64,000 nucleotides of DNA from Ambrosia x helenae (lineage: Eukaryota > Streptophyta > Magnoliopsida > Asterales > Asteraceae). The stretch covers positions 15,559,573 to 15,623,572 of the forward strand of contig CM061234.1 of the NCBI GenBank assembly GCA_030844895.1, read 5' to 3'. Below are positions 12,901 to 24,505 of this stretch, piece by piece (the first letter of the stretch is position 1; each line of letters starts with the position of its first letter). The notes under the pieces were generated by a model, which saw only the letters and a program-made list of their open reading frames with translations, was not told where the DNA came from and did not search any database. The translations under genes were made by a program, and so were the position numbers.

Positions 12901-14750
12901 GGAATAAGGTAACAAGAACCTTAGGGCTCTGATACCATGTAAGATGATAAAATATGAATTGATATTATTGAATAGTTAGGTTACAATATATAGAGCTAAC
13001 AAGAAACCCTAAAAACCTAACTAAGCCCGTGGGCCCATGCTAATAAACCCTAGTCTGATAATACTATCTAATAATGAGGATATTAAAGCATTGTTGCGTA
13101 AAATGTTCTTTCTTGCTTCGACTTAAAAGAAGCCTTGCCTCGACCTTGTCTTTGTTATTCCCTTGTACCGGAAAAATAGGTGATTGAATATGTGGCCGTT
13201 AGCCAAATAGCTAGGTTTTGTTTTTATTTTTTATACATATAAGTGGGTGCAGTAGCGCGGTGTGTATGGTGGAAGATGAAGAAATCTCAAGCAATAATTA
13301 CATATTAATCTCATTAATAACGTATTACAAAATCTGTCTCTGTACAACAACAACAACAACAACAACCGTACCCAGTAAATCCCACAGATAGCAAACTATT
13401 GTTAGGGTCTGGGGAGGGTGGGATGTAGGCAGGCCTTACCTCTATCTCTGTAAGTATTGAAATTAACAATTTTCCCTTCACTTAGTGTCATCACATAAAT
13501 GGGGTCAATATCAGGATGGTTTTATCATATAAATGAATGTTCATGCCATACTTGTAATGTCTAGTCTTGGCTACAAAATACAAATACTCAGGGGCGAAGT
13601 ATATATAGGGGCCAGGGGTGGCCCTGGCCCCCCTGTTTTTTGGCGCAGAAATGGAAATTTACGATTTTTGTAGGTAAATTGAGTACGGGTTGAGTTCCGG
13701 CCCCCGCCGATTTGCCGCTACCGATCGAAAAAAATTGAGTTTGGCCCCCTCCGATTCGAAAACCAAGCTTCGCCACTGCAAATACTATTGAGAACATAAA
13801 GTTGAGCTTAGAGCCTTAGGCCTAAGCTCAACTATGGACTGAGCCAGCATTTCACAGAATTCATGGATGAAGACGTGATGATACGTATCTCTTGCTACTT
13901 AAAAATAAAATGATAGAAAAATAGTGTAACATATTATGGTTGAGGGAACATACCTCAATTTATTTTTGTGGTCAGTGTAGGTACATATTTTTTGGTGACA
14001 AGGTAGAAATTCAAGATATCAGTGACAAGACATGCTTGTTTGCACTTGCGGGGCCAAAAAGCAATCAAGTATGGCTTTCATGAACTTCAGACGGAAGTAT
14101 CCTGTTCAAATATATGCTTTATATCTTCTCAAGTTGCAATAGTTTTAAAAATGCAATCTTTGACATTGTTTCTAACAGGTAATGATGGACCTGAACCTTG
14201 GTGACCTTATCGGACAACCTTACGGCTCACATAAGCATTACAATGTAAGTCATATTCAAACTTCAAAGCAATAGGTACAAATTCATTATGTGGTTCTTGT
14301 GATTCTCAAAATATTATTGATCTGAAATGAACGCCCCCTCCTCTCTCTCTATATCACCACACCATGGTAGTCAAAGGCGCACAAGGTGCCAAGGAGCGGC
14401 CAAATGCAGCCGTACTGCCCTGCTTCAATCAAGGCGCTCTGACCAAATTCTGGCCAGATTCTGCAAACTCTGGTCTGAATAGGTCTGACCAGCTAAACTG
14501 GCATGAAACATCCAAAAATGCTCTGGAACCAGCCGAAAATAGCCTTAAAGCAGCCTGAAACATGTCTATAACCCCCAAAATGGTCTGCATATACTGTTCG
14601 CCTTGCTTAAAAAGCCCTTACTTTTTAAACGGCTTTCCTTGAATATCAAGTATGGTGATTCCTTATGTAGGCCATTATGAATGAGAACCACAAATAGATA
14701 AATGGAAATGTTTTATACAAATGCCATTATCGCATTTCCCTATACTAATG

Positions 14751-14781
<31 letters not shown>

Positions 14782-16170
14782 TTAGTTCTAATTCAGTCAT
14801 ATCCTATGAGAGAATTTCTAATAGCTTATATGCAGGTTGATGGTAATCCAGTAACAGTGGCGTGGGAAGTGTGATCTCTGAAGAAGGTTTCTCGCTGTTA
14901 ATGTCACCATCAGCCGCAGATTGATTTGGAAAACTATTCTGAGTCATGGCACAACCCCGATGGGTTCTAATGCATTGGAAATATATAGAATTCGCCAAGG
15001 TACGGCTCTTATTTTACTCGCTCCGTGCTAGCGGTATCTTACATTAGAGAAAAACATATGGAGTTACTTACATTAGTATGCAAAATAAAGCATGTATATG
15101 ATGCAATTTCTCACGCAAAACGCTTGGAAACAAAACACAAATAAAGCTGGAACTTGAATGTATTCAAAACTCAAAAATAGTCTGATTACAATGAAAAACT
15201 ATATTAAACATATTCCAAAATAGATATATGTATTCAAAAGTAGTTTTTCTAAGTACGAGTGGCAAAACAAGTTGTGTCACAAGGTAATCGCGATACAGTC
15301 TTATGTATAATATTGCAATCGTTTTTATTTTCAAGTTTATTCATTATCCGCAGGACGGCCAGCACCAGGTAGTGAGCTTACAGATGAGTTTAACGTTCTT
15401 GAGGCTGGTCTTTGGAATTCAATTTCCTTAAACAAAGGTGCTTCTGTCATCTCCTTATTTTTCATGCTAACATATGTTTCCAGCAGTTAATTTAAGAAAA
15501 AACATCCCTTAGGTTGTTACAAAGGACAAGAAAACCGTTGCCAGATTGATCACTTACGATGGCATTAAGCAGAAGCTGTGGGGCATTCAACTTTCATCCG
15601 CGGTGGAACCTGGTAGTCCAATTACAGTTGACGGAAAGAAGGTATTGTGCTCTCAGTTTTTTTGGAGGTGACTGTTTTTACCAGTTTACCTGTTTTTATG
15701 TTTAACGGGTCAAATAGTTTGCAAGTCTATTAAAATCCATGAAAATATTGTGTAGCTGTACTATACAAAGGTAAGATTATTGTTTTAATAAAATAGTTAT
15801 TGTAATTTTTTAAACTCACTAGTTGACTTTTATATAATGGCCCAACCCATTTTGACCCAAACCCGCCTCTGTGTCGTGGACCCGATAGCTTTTGCACTGA
15901 ATTCTACCTACCCTTGTAAAGTGAGTTATGCCATCACATAACATAAAGTATTGCAACATTTTGCAGGTAGGAAAGTTGACGAGTTACACGGCAGGCAAAG
16001 GGGGAAACGAGCATTTTGGCTTAGGTTATATCAAGAAGAAAGCCGGTTCAAAAGGGGACTCAGTTATCGTTGGAGACAATATATCTGGGATAGTGGTGGA
16101 TGTTCCTTATCTTGCACGCCAGCAGCCCCCTCGGTTTCAAATTCAAAACCATAGTTTCATCCATCCGTAA
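8560..16170 (+). CDS. IBA57.2: Plastid COG0354 (YgfZ/IBA57-type) folate-binding protein, frame-disrupted
   Basis: Twelve exons can be placed by splice sites and phase: 8560-8814, 10820-10920, 11718-11751, 12112-12185, 12546-12611, 12687-12751, 13981-14068, 14179-14244, 14836-14999, 15354-15437, 15513-15641 and 15967-16170. The product is close to Arabidopsis At1g60990, a GcvT-like protein of the COG0354 family that supports plastid Fe-S proteins through folate. Visible landmarks are a Ser-rich plastid leader in exon 1, VVDLSHYGRIR, FLHNQSTANFEALSEG, VFVTPTARTID, CLFALAGPKSN, and the family signature KGCYKGQE in exons 10-11. The model would give 443 residues, normal for the family, but only if four single-base indels are discounted: -1 in exon 2, two -1 in exon 9, and +1 in exon 11. 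Exon 1 also has an in-frame TAA at 8695-8697. It is therefore a recent pseudogene or a gene damaged by sequence errors. Identification is firm; integrity is open. Confidence 0.85.
9095..9737 (+). mobile_element. Harbinger-like DNA transposon remnant in intron 1
   Basis: Imperfect terminal inverted repeats (GACCACACGGTATGGGGAG at the left, complementary to CCTCTACCACACCTAATGGTC at the right) are flanked by TAA on both sides (9092-9094 and 9738-9740). TAA/TTA is the target duplication of PIF/Harbinger elements. It encloses a short coding remnant at 9235-9423 and lies inside intron 1 of the IBA57.2-like gene. Confidence 0.65.
9235..9423 (+). pseudogene. C-terminal coiled-coil tail of a Harbinger accessory-type ORF
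   Basis: Sixty-two codons ending in TAA. The residues are strongly charged (KEREVEEKLRLKQKRVEESI), followed by RQIEEWRIMTANINDYPEED. This is like the NAM-associated C-terminal domain seen in plant proteins encoded with Harbinger transposases. The N-terminal part is missing, so it is a remnant inside the element at 9095-9737. The family call is from memory and moderate. Confidence 0.45.
9919..9972. repeat. (ATA)n microsatellite
   Basis: ATA/TAA trinucleotide repeat directly abutting the MITE that starts at 9973; a few more units follow the MITE, so it probably inserted into the microsatellite. Confidence 0.9.
9973..10321 (+). mobile_element. MITE with CATAGTTGTCAAA inverted repeats, intron 1
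   Basis: The left end CATAGTTGTCAAAGCGC and right end GCGCTTTTGACAACTATG are inverted repeats with one indel. The interior is rich in GGCGC words. The flanks are ATA repeat on both sides, so an 8-base duplication ATAATAAT is possible but ambiguous. No coding capacity. Confidence 0.75.
11180..11549 (+). mobile_element. MITE with TTGGGTTTTAA inverted repeats, intron 2
   Basis: The left end TTGGGTTTTAACGCGAGGCGC matches the reverse complement of the right end GCGCCTTTTAAAACCAAG. The flanks read CACTCTTC and CACTCTTT, an 8-base target duplication with one mismatch. The interior has many GCGC words, like the element at 9973. It lies in the intron between exons 2 and 3. Confidence 0.6.
12846..13073 (-). 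mobile_element. 228 bp element: LTR tail and PBS enclosed by perfect inverted repeats
   Basis: The first 25 bases (12846-12870, starting TATTAGATAG) are the exact reverse complement of the last 25 (13049-13073). The target duplication ATGAG is present on both sides (12841-12845 and 13074-13078). Read on the minus strand, 13073-12938 looks like a copia LTR end (TTGTAACCTAACTATTCAA ... CATCTTACA). It is followed immediately by TGGTATCAGAGCC, a tRNA-iMet primer-binding site (12937-12925). It lies in the intron after exon 6 of the IBA57.2-like gene. Confidence 0.75.
13343..13450 (-). mobile_element. SINE-like remnant (Au-SINE type)
   Basis: A (CAA)n tract followed by CCGTACCCAGTAAATCCCAC and GTCTGGGGAGGGTGGGATG, then GCAGGCCTTACCTCTATC. 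This matches the inverted 3' body of a widespread plant SINE group as I remember it. The pol III boxes are not visible, so this is a truncated copy. Confidence 0.5.
13589..13778 (+). mobile_element. hAT-type MITE with 8 bp target duplication
   Basis: Terminal repeats CAGGGGCGAAG and (complement of) CTTCGCCACTG enclose 190 bp. CAAATACT occurs directly on both sides (13581-13588 and 13779-13786), the 8-base duplication typical of hAT elements. It lies in the intron between exons 6 and 7 of the IBA57.2-like gene. Confidence 0.85.
14755..14781. repeat. Poly-G tract of 27 bases
   Basis: Twenty-seven consecutive G, about 55 bases upstream of exon 9 of the IBA57.2-like gene. It could form G-quadruplex structure, and its length is likely to be unreliable in any read technology. 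Confidence 0.9.
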
Positions 16171-16358
16171 ACTCTCAATATGTTTTCGTATTCACTTACG
16201 GTTTTTAAAACTCTACCTTGACTATCATTTTCAGCTCAACAAACAACATTATTTTGCAAAAATAAAAACAAAAGACCAAAAACTAATAACATGGAAAACA
16301 ATAAACCACAAGATTCATATATCTTTTCTTAATTATTCTATCAAATCATCTCTTATTT

Positions 16359-19300
16359 TGTCACACCACGCCAATGGCAGAAACACGTGGCGCGACGCTC
16401 GAAAGCATATCAAAGTCAAGATTAACACAAACTATATTTAATTATAAAAGATCATTATATTAAGATGTCGAGAAGGAATACCTGGTTTCAAACATTACGT
16501 AAAACCACAAACATTAAGTTTCAAAGTGGGGTGTTTCCGTTTATGTCCCAACCGATGGTAACAATAGGTTAAACCCCCAACCAGTGTCCGACATCCCAAA
16601 TTCCACCGTACTAGCCGCATACCTGTTCAGCACTTAGTTACCTGAAAGATATGTTTAAAAAGACGTCAATATATAAAATATTGGTGAGTTCACAGGTTTT
16701 AGTTTCATAATTACAACGTTTTTACATCCTGTGCAGCTCCAGCACAATTTGTGGCCTTTGTATGGAGTAGCTAGCTCCTACAAACTATGATGATAAGCAA
16801 TCCCCTGAGTCCCATAACCAAACCAAGACTAATAAATATGCCCCGCTCCAAGTCGTTTCTCGGAACCCAACGACTTAAGTTCAGAATATGTGCACCTCTT
16901 GTCTTTACCGGGTTGACGCTATCAACCAGAGGTGGGCCTCGTCAGGCACCAATAGTACTATCCAAATATTCCTTCAGTTTCATTTACCTGAATTAATGGT
17001 TACAGTAGCGAGGACCCAACCCCGAGTGGAGAACAAAAACTCAAGTACTCATCATGCCACTTATCACATTTTAACCTTTGAAAATATTTCAACATGTGAT
17101 AACTTTTGACAAACATATCTTTCCCCCAGTGAAAACAGTAAAATGGGGCCGTGAAACTCACCTTAATTTCCATGCTTAGCTAGCAAATAAAACCCAAAGC
17201 TTTGACCGACTTCCTCGTGCCCTATTTACCAATAAAGGACACCTTAAAGTCTATCATATATAAGCCTAGCTTATTTTCCGGTTAAAAGATAGTTTATTCA
17301 AACTATCTTGACTCGTGTGTACTAACCCGAGTCTTTAAGTGTTTTAACTCGACGAACCGATCGTGACTTATCATAATTCATGAGTTCACATACGACATAG
17401 TACCCAAGTCGCGCACCTGTTACTATTCGTGTGTAAACCATGTTGGACTACTACCATGAAACGCACAACTCATCCCGAGTAATAGCTTGTCTCGTAAATC
17501 GGATAAGTGTAGTTGCCTTGTATAATTATTTTTGGACAATATACTTTGAAGAAACATAAGTATAATTATTGAAATTGACTAATAACATTTGTTATTTCGC
17601 TTCCCAAAATCCGAGTGTTTTTAAGTGTTTCGAAACATTACTTTCAAATAATTTTTCCCAAATAAGTTAGGCGTTTACGCATTTCAGATCCGTATTTTTG
17701 ACAACGTTTTGGTTACCAAAAACCATTGAAGTTGACACAATTGACGCTCGACAAAACTATGTATTTGTTTTGCAAATATTGTTCGATGTTGATCTTTATG
17801 GTTGTAATTAACCATTTGTCGAAAACGTCACAACTTTGGACAAAACCATTTGTTTAAAACACTTGGAATGTTTATTTGTGAAAGCGTACACAACAATATT
17901 AACTTCGTTGTGCTTCAGGTTTTATAAATTTCGGCAGAGTTTCCCCTGTTTTTGTACGAACCAGACAACACAAGTCGTCTTAAAAATTCCCAAAACAATT
18001 TACAAACACAAGACAATCAATCGACTTATCCATTCCAAGCTACATGAGACATTATACGTTCCGTTACTTATATAAATTACACATGTTTATATAAGTGCGT
18101 ATATATATATACCTATATTTATAGTCCAAGAATTTAGTCCGATATCAATATTATAAGTCGCGTTTTTATTTACAATTACCAAATACTCCGATTTTACTTA
18201 CCGCTTAATATTCATATCGGTTCGTTAGCGAGTTAGTCGTTTATATTTATATATTTTAGAATTATATGTGTAAATAATAATATAATGAAATAATCACTAG
18301 TTAGTTATACCGAAACGCTTGACCGAAGCTGACTGAGTTGACCGGGTCTTGACCGGACCCGAAATCTGACCCGTTGACCATCAGTTGACCGGGTTGACCA
18401 AACCGAATCTAACCCGCCTAACCACGGTTCACCAGATCTGACCGGATCTAACCCGAGAGTGCCATGCTTGACCCACGACTAGAACTTGAAGACAACACGC
18501 GAACCGAGCCAGATCTGACCCGAACCAAAACAGAGCGGACTCAACCGCACCAGATCTGACCTGACCCGGACCAACCCGGCACCGAACCATCACCGAACCA
18601 CAACCATACCCGGCCCAGACCCGCAACAACCGGACACCACCGCCATCCAACCCCATCTGTCCCGATACCCGAACCAGACCACGTCTGCAGCCACCTACCC
18701 GTCATCATCACCGTCGCGCAACCAGAACCCGACCAAAACCCACCATCGGCCCCTCCTAGACCCGCAAACGGCCCGGAAACGGCTCACCGGAATGTGGCCG
18801 GTGAACGAAATCCCGTGAAAACTTGTGAGGAGTCCCCCAAAGACCCGATCTAAACGTTCGTAAAAAGAAAACTCAAAACGAGCTTACCGGAAAAAGTCGC
18901 CGGAATGGTACCAACGTTCAAACCGCTTCGTTTCAGGGAAAACGGCCTCCACCATCGTGTTTCGGGGCATCGATATTAGTGGGGGTGGGGGTGTCACGCG
19001 CCGCAAAAGGCCGCCGGAAAGCCGCCGAAAAGCCGCTGGACAGCCGCCGGACGACGCCGGTGACGGCGGCGCCGCCGCTGCTCCGCCGGCCGGCCGGTCT
19101 CCGGAGCCCCTTTTCTAGAGAGAGAGAGTGGAGAGAGTTTGGGAGGTTAGAGAGAGAAAGTGAAGTGGGAAATGAGGATTTTTGGGGTGTTATAGGCTTA
19201 TATATGTGGGATTTTGGGTTGGACTTCAAGCCCGACGTCGCGTACCAACTGCTCCGTTTTAGCCCGTTATCGCTTCTGGACTCGGTTTTGTTCGTAGTCA

Positions 19301-19854
19301 TAAACGACACCAAACCGAGCAATTTAATAAGTATTTTCGTCACCCGACGCGTGAAAACGGCACACACGTTAAAATCGCGTTAATCGATTCGGTTGTGTCA
19401 TCCTTCATTTAAATGATCCGATAACTTTCGAAATTCAACCAATAACATTATTCAAAATAAATAATTACCCTGAAAGTTCGATGACGGTTAAAACCACGCA
19501 GTTCGACGTCTGATTTCCACGTCAGTTCCTCTCCGCGTTATCCAAAATGCTGCGTTTTAGACCGTTTTTTCGCGTCGATTTCTCATCCGATTGCATCGAT
19601 AGTAAATACTTGTCGTATTTACATTTATTAGCCTTATGTTAGTCCACTTTGACAAATTTTTACTGATGTCAGTTCGTTACGTTAAATACGCGAAGTCTTT
19701 CTTAAAGGCATCAAGACTTCAACGAACTTTCAAAAGGACATCGTAGGACTCATATCAGCTCAACTAACCATAATTAACCTTAAACCATGTTAATTACTTC
19801 TAAAACATGATTAGAATCACGTTAACCGTTGTACGGAATTTGCCGGTTGTCACA
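16359..19854 (-). repeat. Left LTR (3' LTR of the minus-strand element)
   Basis: Direct copy of 26876-30373. Contains a dense block of TTGACCGG/ACCCG words (18320-18640) and a CCG-rich block (18990-19110) that is the main site of difference from its partner. Open frames within it, including one with TTGACC-derived repeats, are the same in both copies and look non-coding. Confidence 0.95.
19197..19204 (-). promoter_or_regulatory. Putative LTR TATA box
   Basis: TATATAAG on the minus strand. It is followed downstream by a CT-rich leader (complement of 19117-19170), then an ATG-containing stretch. It sits about 650 bp into the LTR, a sensible U3/R position. The identical site in the other LTR is 29717-29724, which would be the active one for a full-length transcript. 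Confidence 0.4.
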
Positions 19855-19864
19855 TTCTCCCCCC
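19855..19864 (-). other. Polypurine tract
   Basis: GGGGGGAGAA on the minus strand directly before the 3' LTR, the standard position of the plus-strand primer for reverse transcription. Confidence 0.8.
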
Positions 19865-22800
19865 GTTAAGAGAATTCCGTCCCGGAATTCAGTTCAAGTC
19901 ATCCGATACGTTAGTATCCTTGAACAGGGCGGGATGTTTGCGACTCACACGATTACCTCCTTTCTACGTGAATCCCAAGTTCACGCTTAGCGTTCTAACG
20001 AACACAATGTCATGAGCCGGCCACGACCGAGCTCTTGGATATCGCAATCCGGCACAAATATCGGTTTTCCCGAAATAGTAGAGCTTTGCGTCAACCTAAA
20101 TTCTGTCGGTCGAGGAATTGACAATGCTGCCTCAAGCCAGACTTGCGAGATTCATCAGGAGTCCCACTAAGCTCTTGCGATAGTTCGAGCTTGTTCGTTG
20201 CAAGGCCAATTTTAACTTACATATCCGAGTCACTGGAGTACTAAGCGAAGTCACTCCATTACCGTTTTCGTGCTTAACAACACCCTTCCAGAGTATAACA
20301 CTCAGCAAGGTCCTATACCAATTCGAAGTTCCTAAGGCCAACGCCTTGTTAGTACAACTTCCTGATCGGTTTGGCCACTTATTCAAGCAGATTTGAATCT
20401 ACCCGATTCGTTGATCATCTCTTGAACTCAAGCCAGGTCATGTGTATATCTCTATTTGTCATTCAATGTACTAGAGACGTACACGTATGCACTCCAGAGG
20501 ACTTCGAGTAGTACACCCCGAACACTAGGGTGTTAATTCCTATCACATAGGAAATTCTGGCGATGAAGTACACGAATTTGATTTGCCACTGACACCAATC
20601 GTATCACACGGGACACTTCCGTCCAGGACAATAATTCATTCGTTCGAGAATGGTAATCCATACTCATCTCAAATTGAGTATCCCAGACTTGCGTTCAAGG
20701 TTTGGCACACCCTGGGGCAGGATAACTACTAAAATCCGATATTGTGAAAGTTGACACCTAGTGTCTAGCCACGACTCTCCAAGAATATAGGTGGCTATCC
20801 GTATGCCTCATATTATAACTGCAAACGAGTAGGGGATGAGAAGGTTCCAAGCAGCAATCGATCATTACCTGTGTCCCATCACAGCCACCGGACACCTCAG
20901 GAGACATGACCGTTAGGTTCGCTCGTTTAAATCTCACTAATCGGGTGATCTTACCAGATCACAAAGCAGTCGACATTCTCGAGGACGCTCCAGGTTGTTT
21001 ATAGTAGCGGATGGTATTCCTGTGTCCTCACATGGACCGAAATCCACTATGCACCAACTTACAACCTTTTCGTATGAGCGATTGTGGTTAGTGGTACTAG
21101 GGCGCCTAATATCGACTGATGGAGGTCGAAAGTTTTTGCGTCACTTTCACCCCTCAGTTCCCCAAACAGTAGACAGTGTATATTCGCCATACGGCCGTAC
21201 AATTCCACAATACGCGAGGATTTAAGCCGACTTAACACAAATGTCTAGAGGCTCACATCAACTCATCACATTGGTCAACACAGGAATGATGTATATGAAT
21301 CATCATGATATGGTTGCAGCAACAACCCGAGGATAGGGTCTCGACAACATCTCAACACGTTGGTTTCCCTCGAGACGGTAAGCAGAGCATTGGTAACTAC
21401 CCAAAACAAGGGTACCCAGTGCTTGTCCTGCTATATGTGCCTCGCGAGCACTGGTGTCCTATCGTTATTAGCAACCTAGTAAGTCAATTCTGAATAATAC
21501 AGCCTCGAATTGACTATCCGATCCTATGCAGTGATCTGAGTGAAAGGAGTCCTAAAACTGGAATCCCTCACTCGCCAAAGGTTCCATCCTTTCGGGATCT
21601 TTTGATGTAAGAGGTGAAATTGAGTCATAGATGAATGCATTTGGCACACATTCCATGTGTGGGGCTTGGCAACTTCATACGCCAAAGCCGTCACTTGAAA
21701 CAAACAAACGACCTAGATCGCCCTACAAGAAGTAGTCTTGAGCCTTCCAATAAGGCATCTCATTCAACGACTCAGGTAGTCACACACATGGGTGCAACAT
21801 GTAAGCTTTCGATCTCATCTTGATTAGTCAGGTACTAAACGCACTGACCTGGCAGCTCATATTACTATGGCGTCTCCAACAGTGTCTGTCGAGGGCAGGG
21901 GATTTTTGCTCTAGCGCGAGCAATGCTATTGAAAAATAACTGGGAACACCCGTATCGACCCAAGGTCGAAAGGGTTCCACTATCCCAAGAATCTACGCAA
22001 CGACACCAAGACAAGATAAACCTACTATCAGAAGAATAACAACATTACTCGAACGGTTGAATCGATCACCCATCTCAACACGGTAGGGTAGTAACCTTGT
22101 ATAATAGACAAGGTTATACGTCCTTCAGGATTCAGAGTTTCATAAACCCCAGAATCCTGTACCAGGAGCTCCACCAATGCATACGCCATGGGTGGGTCCA
22201 CAATGGTATTTCCATAATCGTCAGCACGACACGTCGGCAGGTATGGCGTCAAACAAGTCCACTGGGATGAGCAATAATGAATTGAGTCTTTCAACTCTTA
22301 CTAGTCCCAAAGGTATGGGTCATAATATCGCTCACATTTACTCGATCCCTTCAGGTTCGAGATGTATTTGAAATCCCTTTATCGCAAAGATGAGCCTCAC
22401 CCCGTCATGTGTGGATCATGGGATTTCCTTCCGACATGATTCGAGAGTGGTTAGTCGACCAAAATGCACGTAAAAGGTTAAGGCTGGACCTGGCGTCACT
22501 GATGCCTTAGATTTTGAAGAGGTAATGCTCACGAGACTCGCGGGCATATAAAGAGGTCGACACATGATTCGGTCAATTACTCAAACTACGAGATTCGAAC
22601 TTTAGAGAGATACATGTGCTAACACTAGGACTAGAGTGTCTTAGTATGACTACTGGAAAGTCCGTTAGACACCCGAATTCCCACATTATCGATGGCGACA
22701 CTACACAACCACTCAGCAACATAACAACAGCTACGTGGGTTTGGGGTAATGTCTTTATCCCGAGGGTACCAAGAGTGAAACAAACGACAAGTTATCACAT

Positions 22801-24505
22801 CATCAAGTCAATCCAACAATTGTAGCAATACGTTCACGACACATTACGACAGTAGGGACAACACGACAATGATCGCGACACGTCCGCGAAACGCAACAAC
22901 AAGGGAATACCGCATCAGGAGCAGAACAACCACGGAGGCGCATCATCGACAGCGAAACGCAACCACATGGATACGCAGTCGGCAAAACTGTGCAACTACA
23001 AGAATGCACAATCGCTAGGGGTAACGCCACAACATGAATTCAAGACAGCAGGATGACACACAACCTAGCGAGTCCGCTATACATAACTACAAGAAGCTCC
23101 ATTACGGTGAGCACGCACCCCGGTGCGTTTCAGCTCACTTATGGTGACGGAATCCTTATTCGTATCCTCAGCAGCAACCTATACTCCATAGGCTCATTGG
23201 TGGGAACAGTTGGGTTAATAAAGGCATCCGTCATCATAAAAGAAATGGGAACGATGGGTTCCACATAATTTAGCAGACTTATCAAGCCGATATCGTTCTT
23301 AGGGAGAATGACTGTATGCTCGATATAAGTCACTCGAATAATGACAACTGCAGCATTGACAGACTCAACCATGCCTGAGAACCATCGCCAACATTAGTCT
23401 TGGCAGGAGCCAGGGAATGATAACGAGCGGTTCAACGAAAACCTCAAAGAAAATGGAGTTAACAGGAACGAACTCCATCGTGACACAAACATGATCATAG
23501 CAGCCTGGCAAGGGTCTTATAGACGTCTATGTCAATGACAGTGATCTTAGTAGGAGCCTTCGAAACAATAGCAACATCGAACTTGACAAAAGCCATAGAA
23601 ACATCCTCAACACGCTCAGTATGAGCTACACTCTCAGCAACGACGACGTGATTCGCTTGGGCCATAGAACAATTACAGCAGGAGCAACATTAGGCTCGGT
23701 GGGAGCCTTAGACTCGTCGTAGTTATTAGATTTGTGGTAAATAGCATCCATAGGACCTAGAAACCAACCTACATCTTTTCCAATATCAAAATATTGGTCA
23801 CAACGAGAATAGTAGAGGTAGAAGGATCATGATTTATCGAGACACCACGATAAAAACGATACAGACTCTGGCAATTCAGCCGACTCATCCTTCTCATTAG
23901 GGTCCTCTTGCATGTTATTTTGGCCCTAGCACCGATAATCATCAACTGAAATGCCTCTCAGTGACCCAAGCGAGGCCAGTGAACTTTCTTCCTGATAGGC
24001 CACGCAGTGAGAGTATCGGAATACGACAAGGGATTAGACAAGTCACATTGTCCATAACGAATGGATCTCACAACCTTAGTTTATAATACACCGTGACAAG
24101 GGACGCAACGTCTCAATATCTATGGGGATTGATGGAAAACACTTCGCATCAATTGCCACCCCAAATAGACAACCAGTCTCGTCGTCCTGACGAGGGTAGC
24201 GGACGTTCAACATTGCAACAAGAGCAATGGAATTGCCGTCCCATGGATAAGTTTAGTTGACAGAATAACGTGACCACTTCCAGTAGTCCGTTATTTGATT
24301 TTTCGAGGGGGATTTCAATGTCAGCCAGAGCGTTCTGTGACACTTGACAATTACGAGTCACACGCTTTACGATTTCGGCTCCCGAAATGTGGTTTCACTC
24401 CCCAAGTATTATGACGAATTCAGACGCAAAACGCACGTCGTGACCTTATATTCAATATATATGTATGTCCCCGTATATATTAACTGACTTGGATAAAATC
24501 ATCTC
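19865..24505 (-). other. Non-coding-like interior of the LARD-like element
   Basis: 4.6 kb without recognisable retroelement protein domains on either strand. A decayed coding texture may exist at about 22900-23760 on the minus strand. One short frame starts at an ATG near 23665 and runs about 57 codons, with SKAPT words repeated in this area. A second frame at 23139-23372 contains PTNEPMEY. Both are rich in Val, Pro and Thr. None matches gag or pol that I know. Confidence 0.5.

Noticed and set aside
18429..19383. Open frames of 75-144 codons on both strands in the LTRs (also 28946-29816)
   Set aside because: They lie inside non-coding LTR sequence, consist of TTGACC- or CCG-type repeats, and shift frame between the two LTR copies, so they are unlikely to be proteins.
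22028..22294. 88-codon minus-strand ORF as a possible gag or RT fragment
   Set aside because: No gag or RT motif (no YxDD, no zinc knuckle) and no continuation in neighbouring frames.
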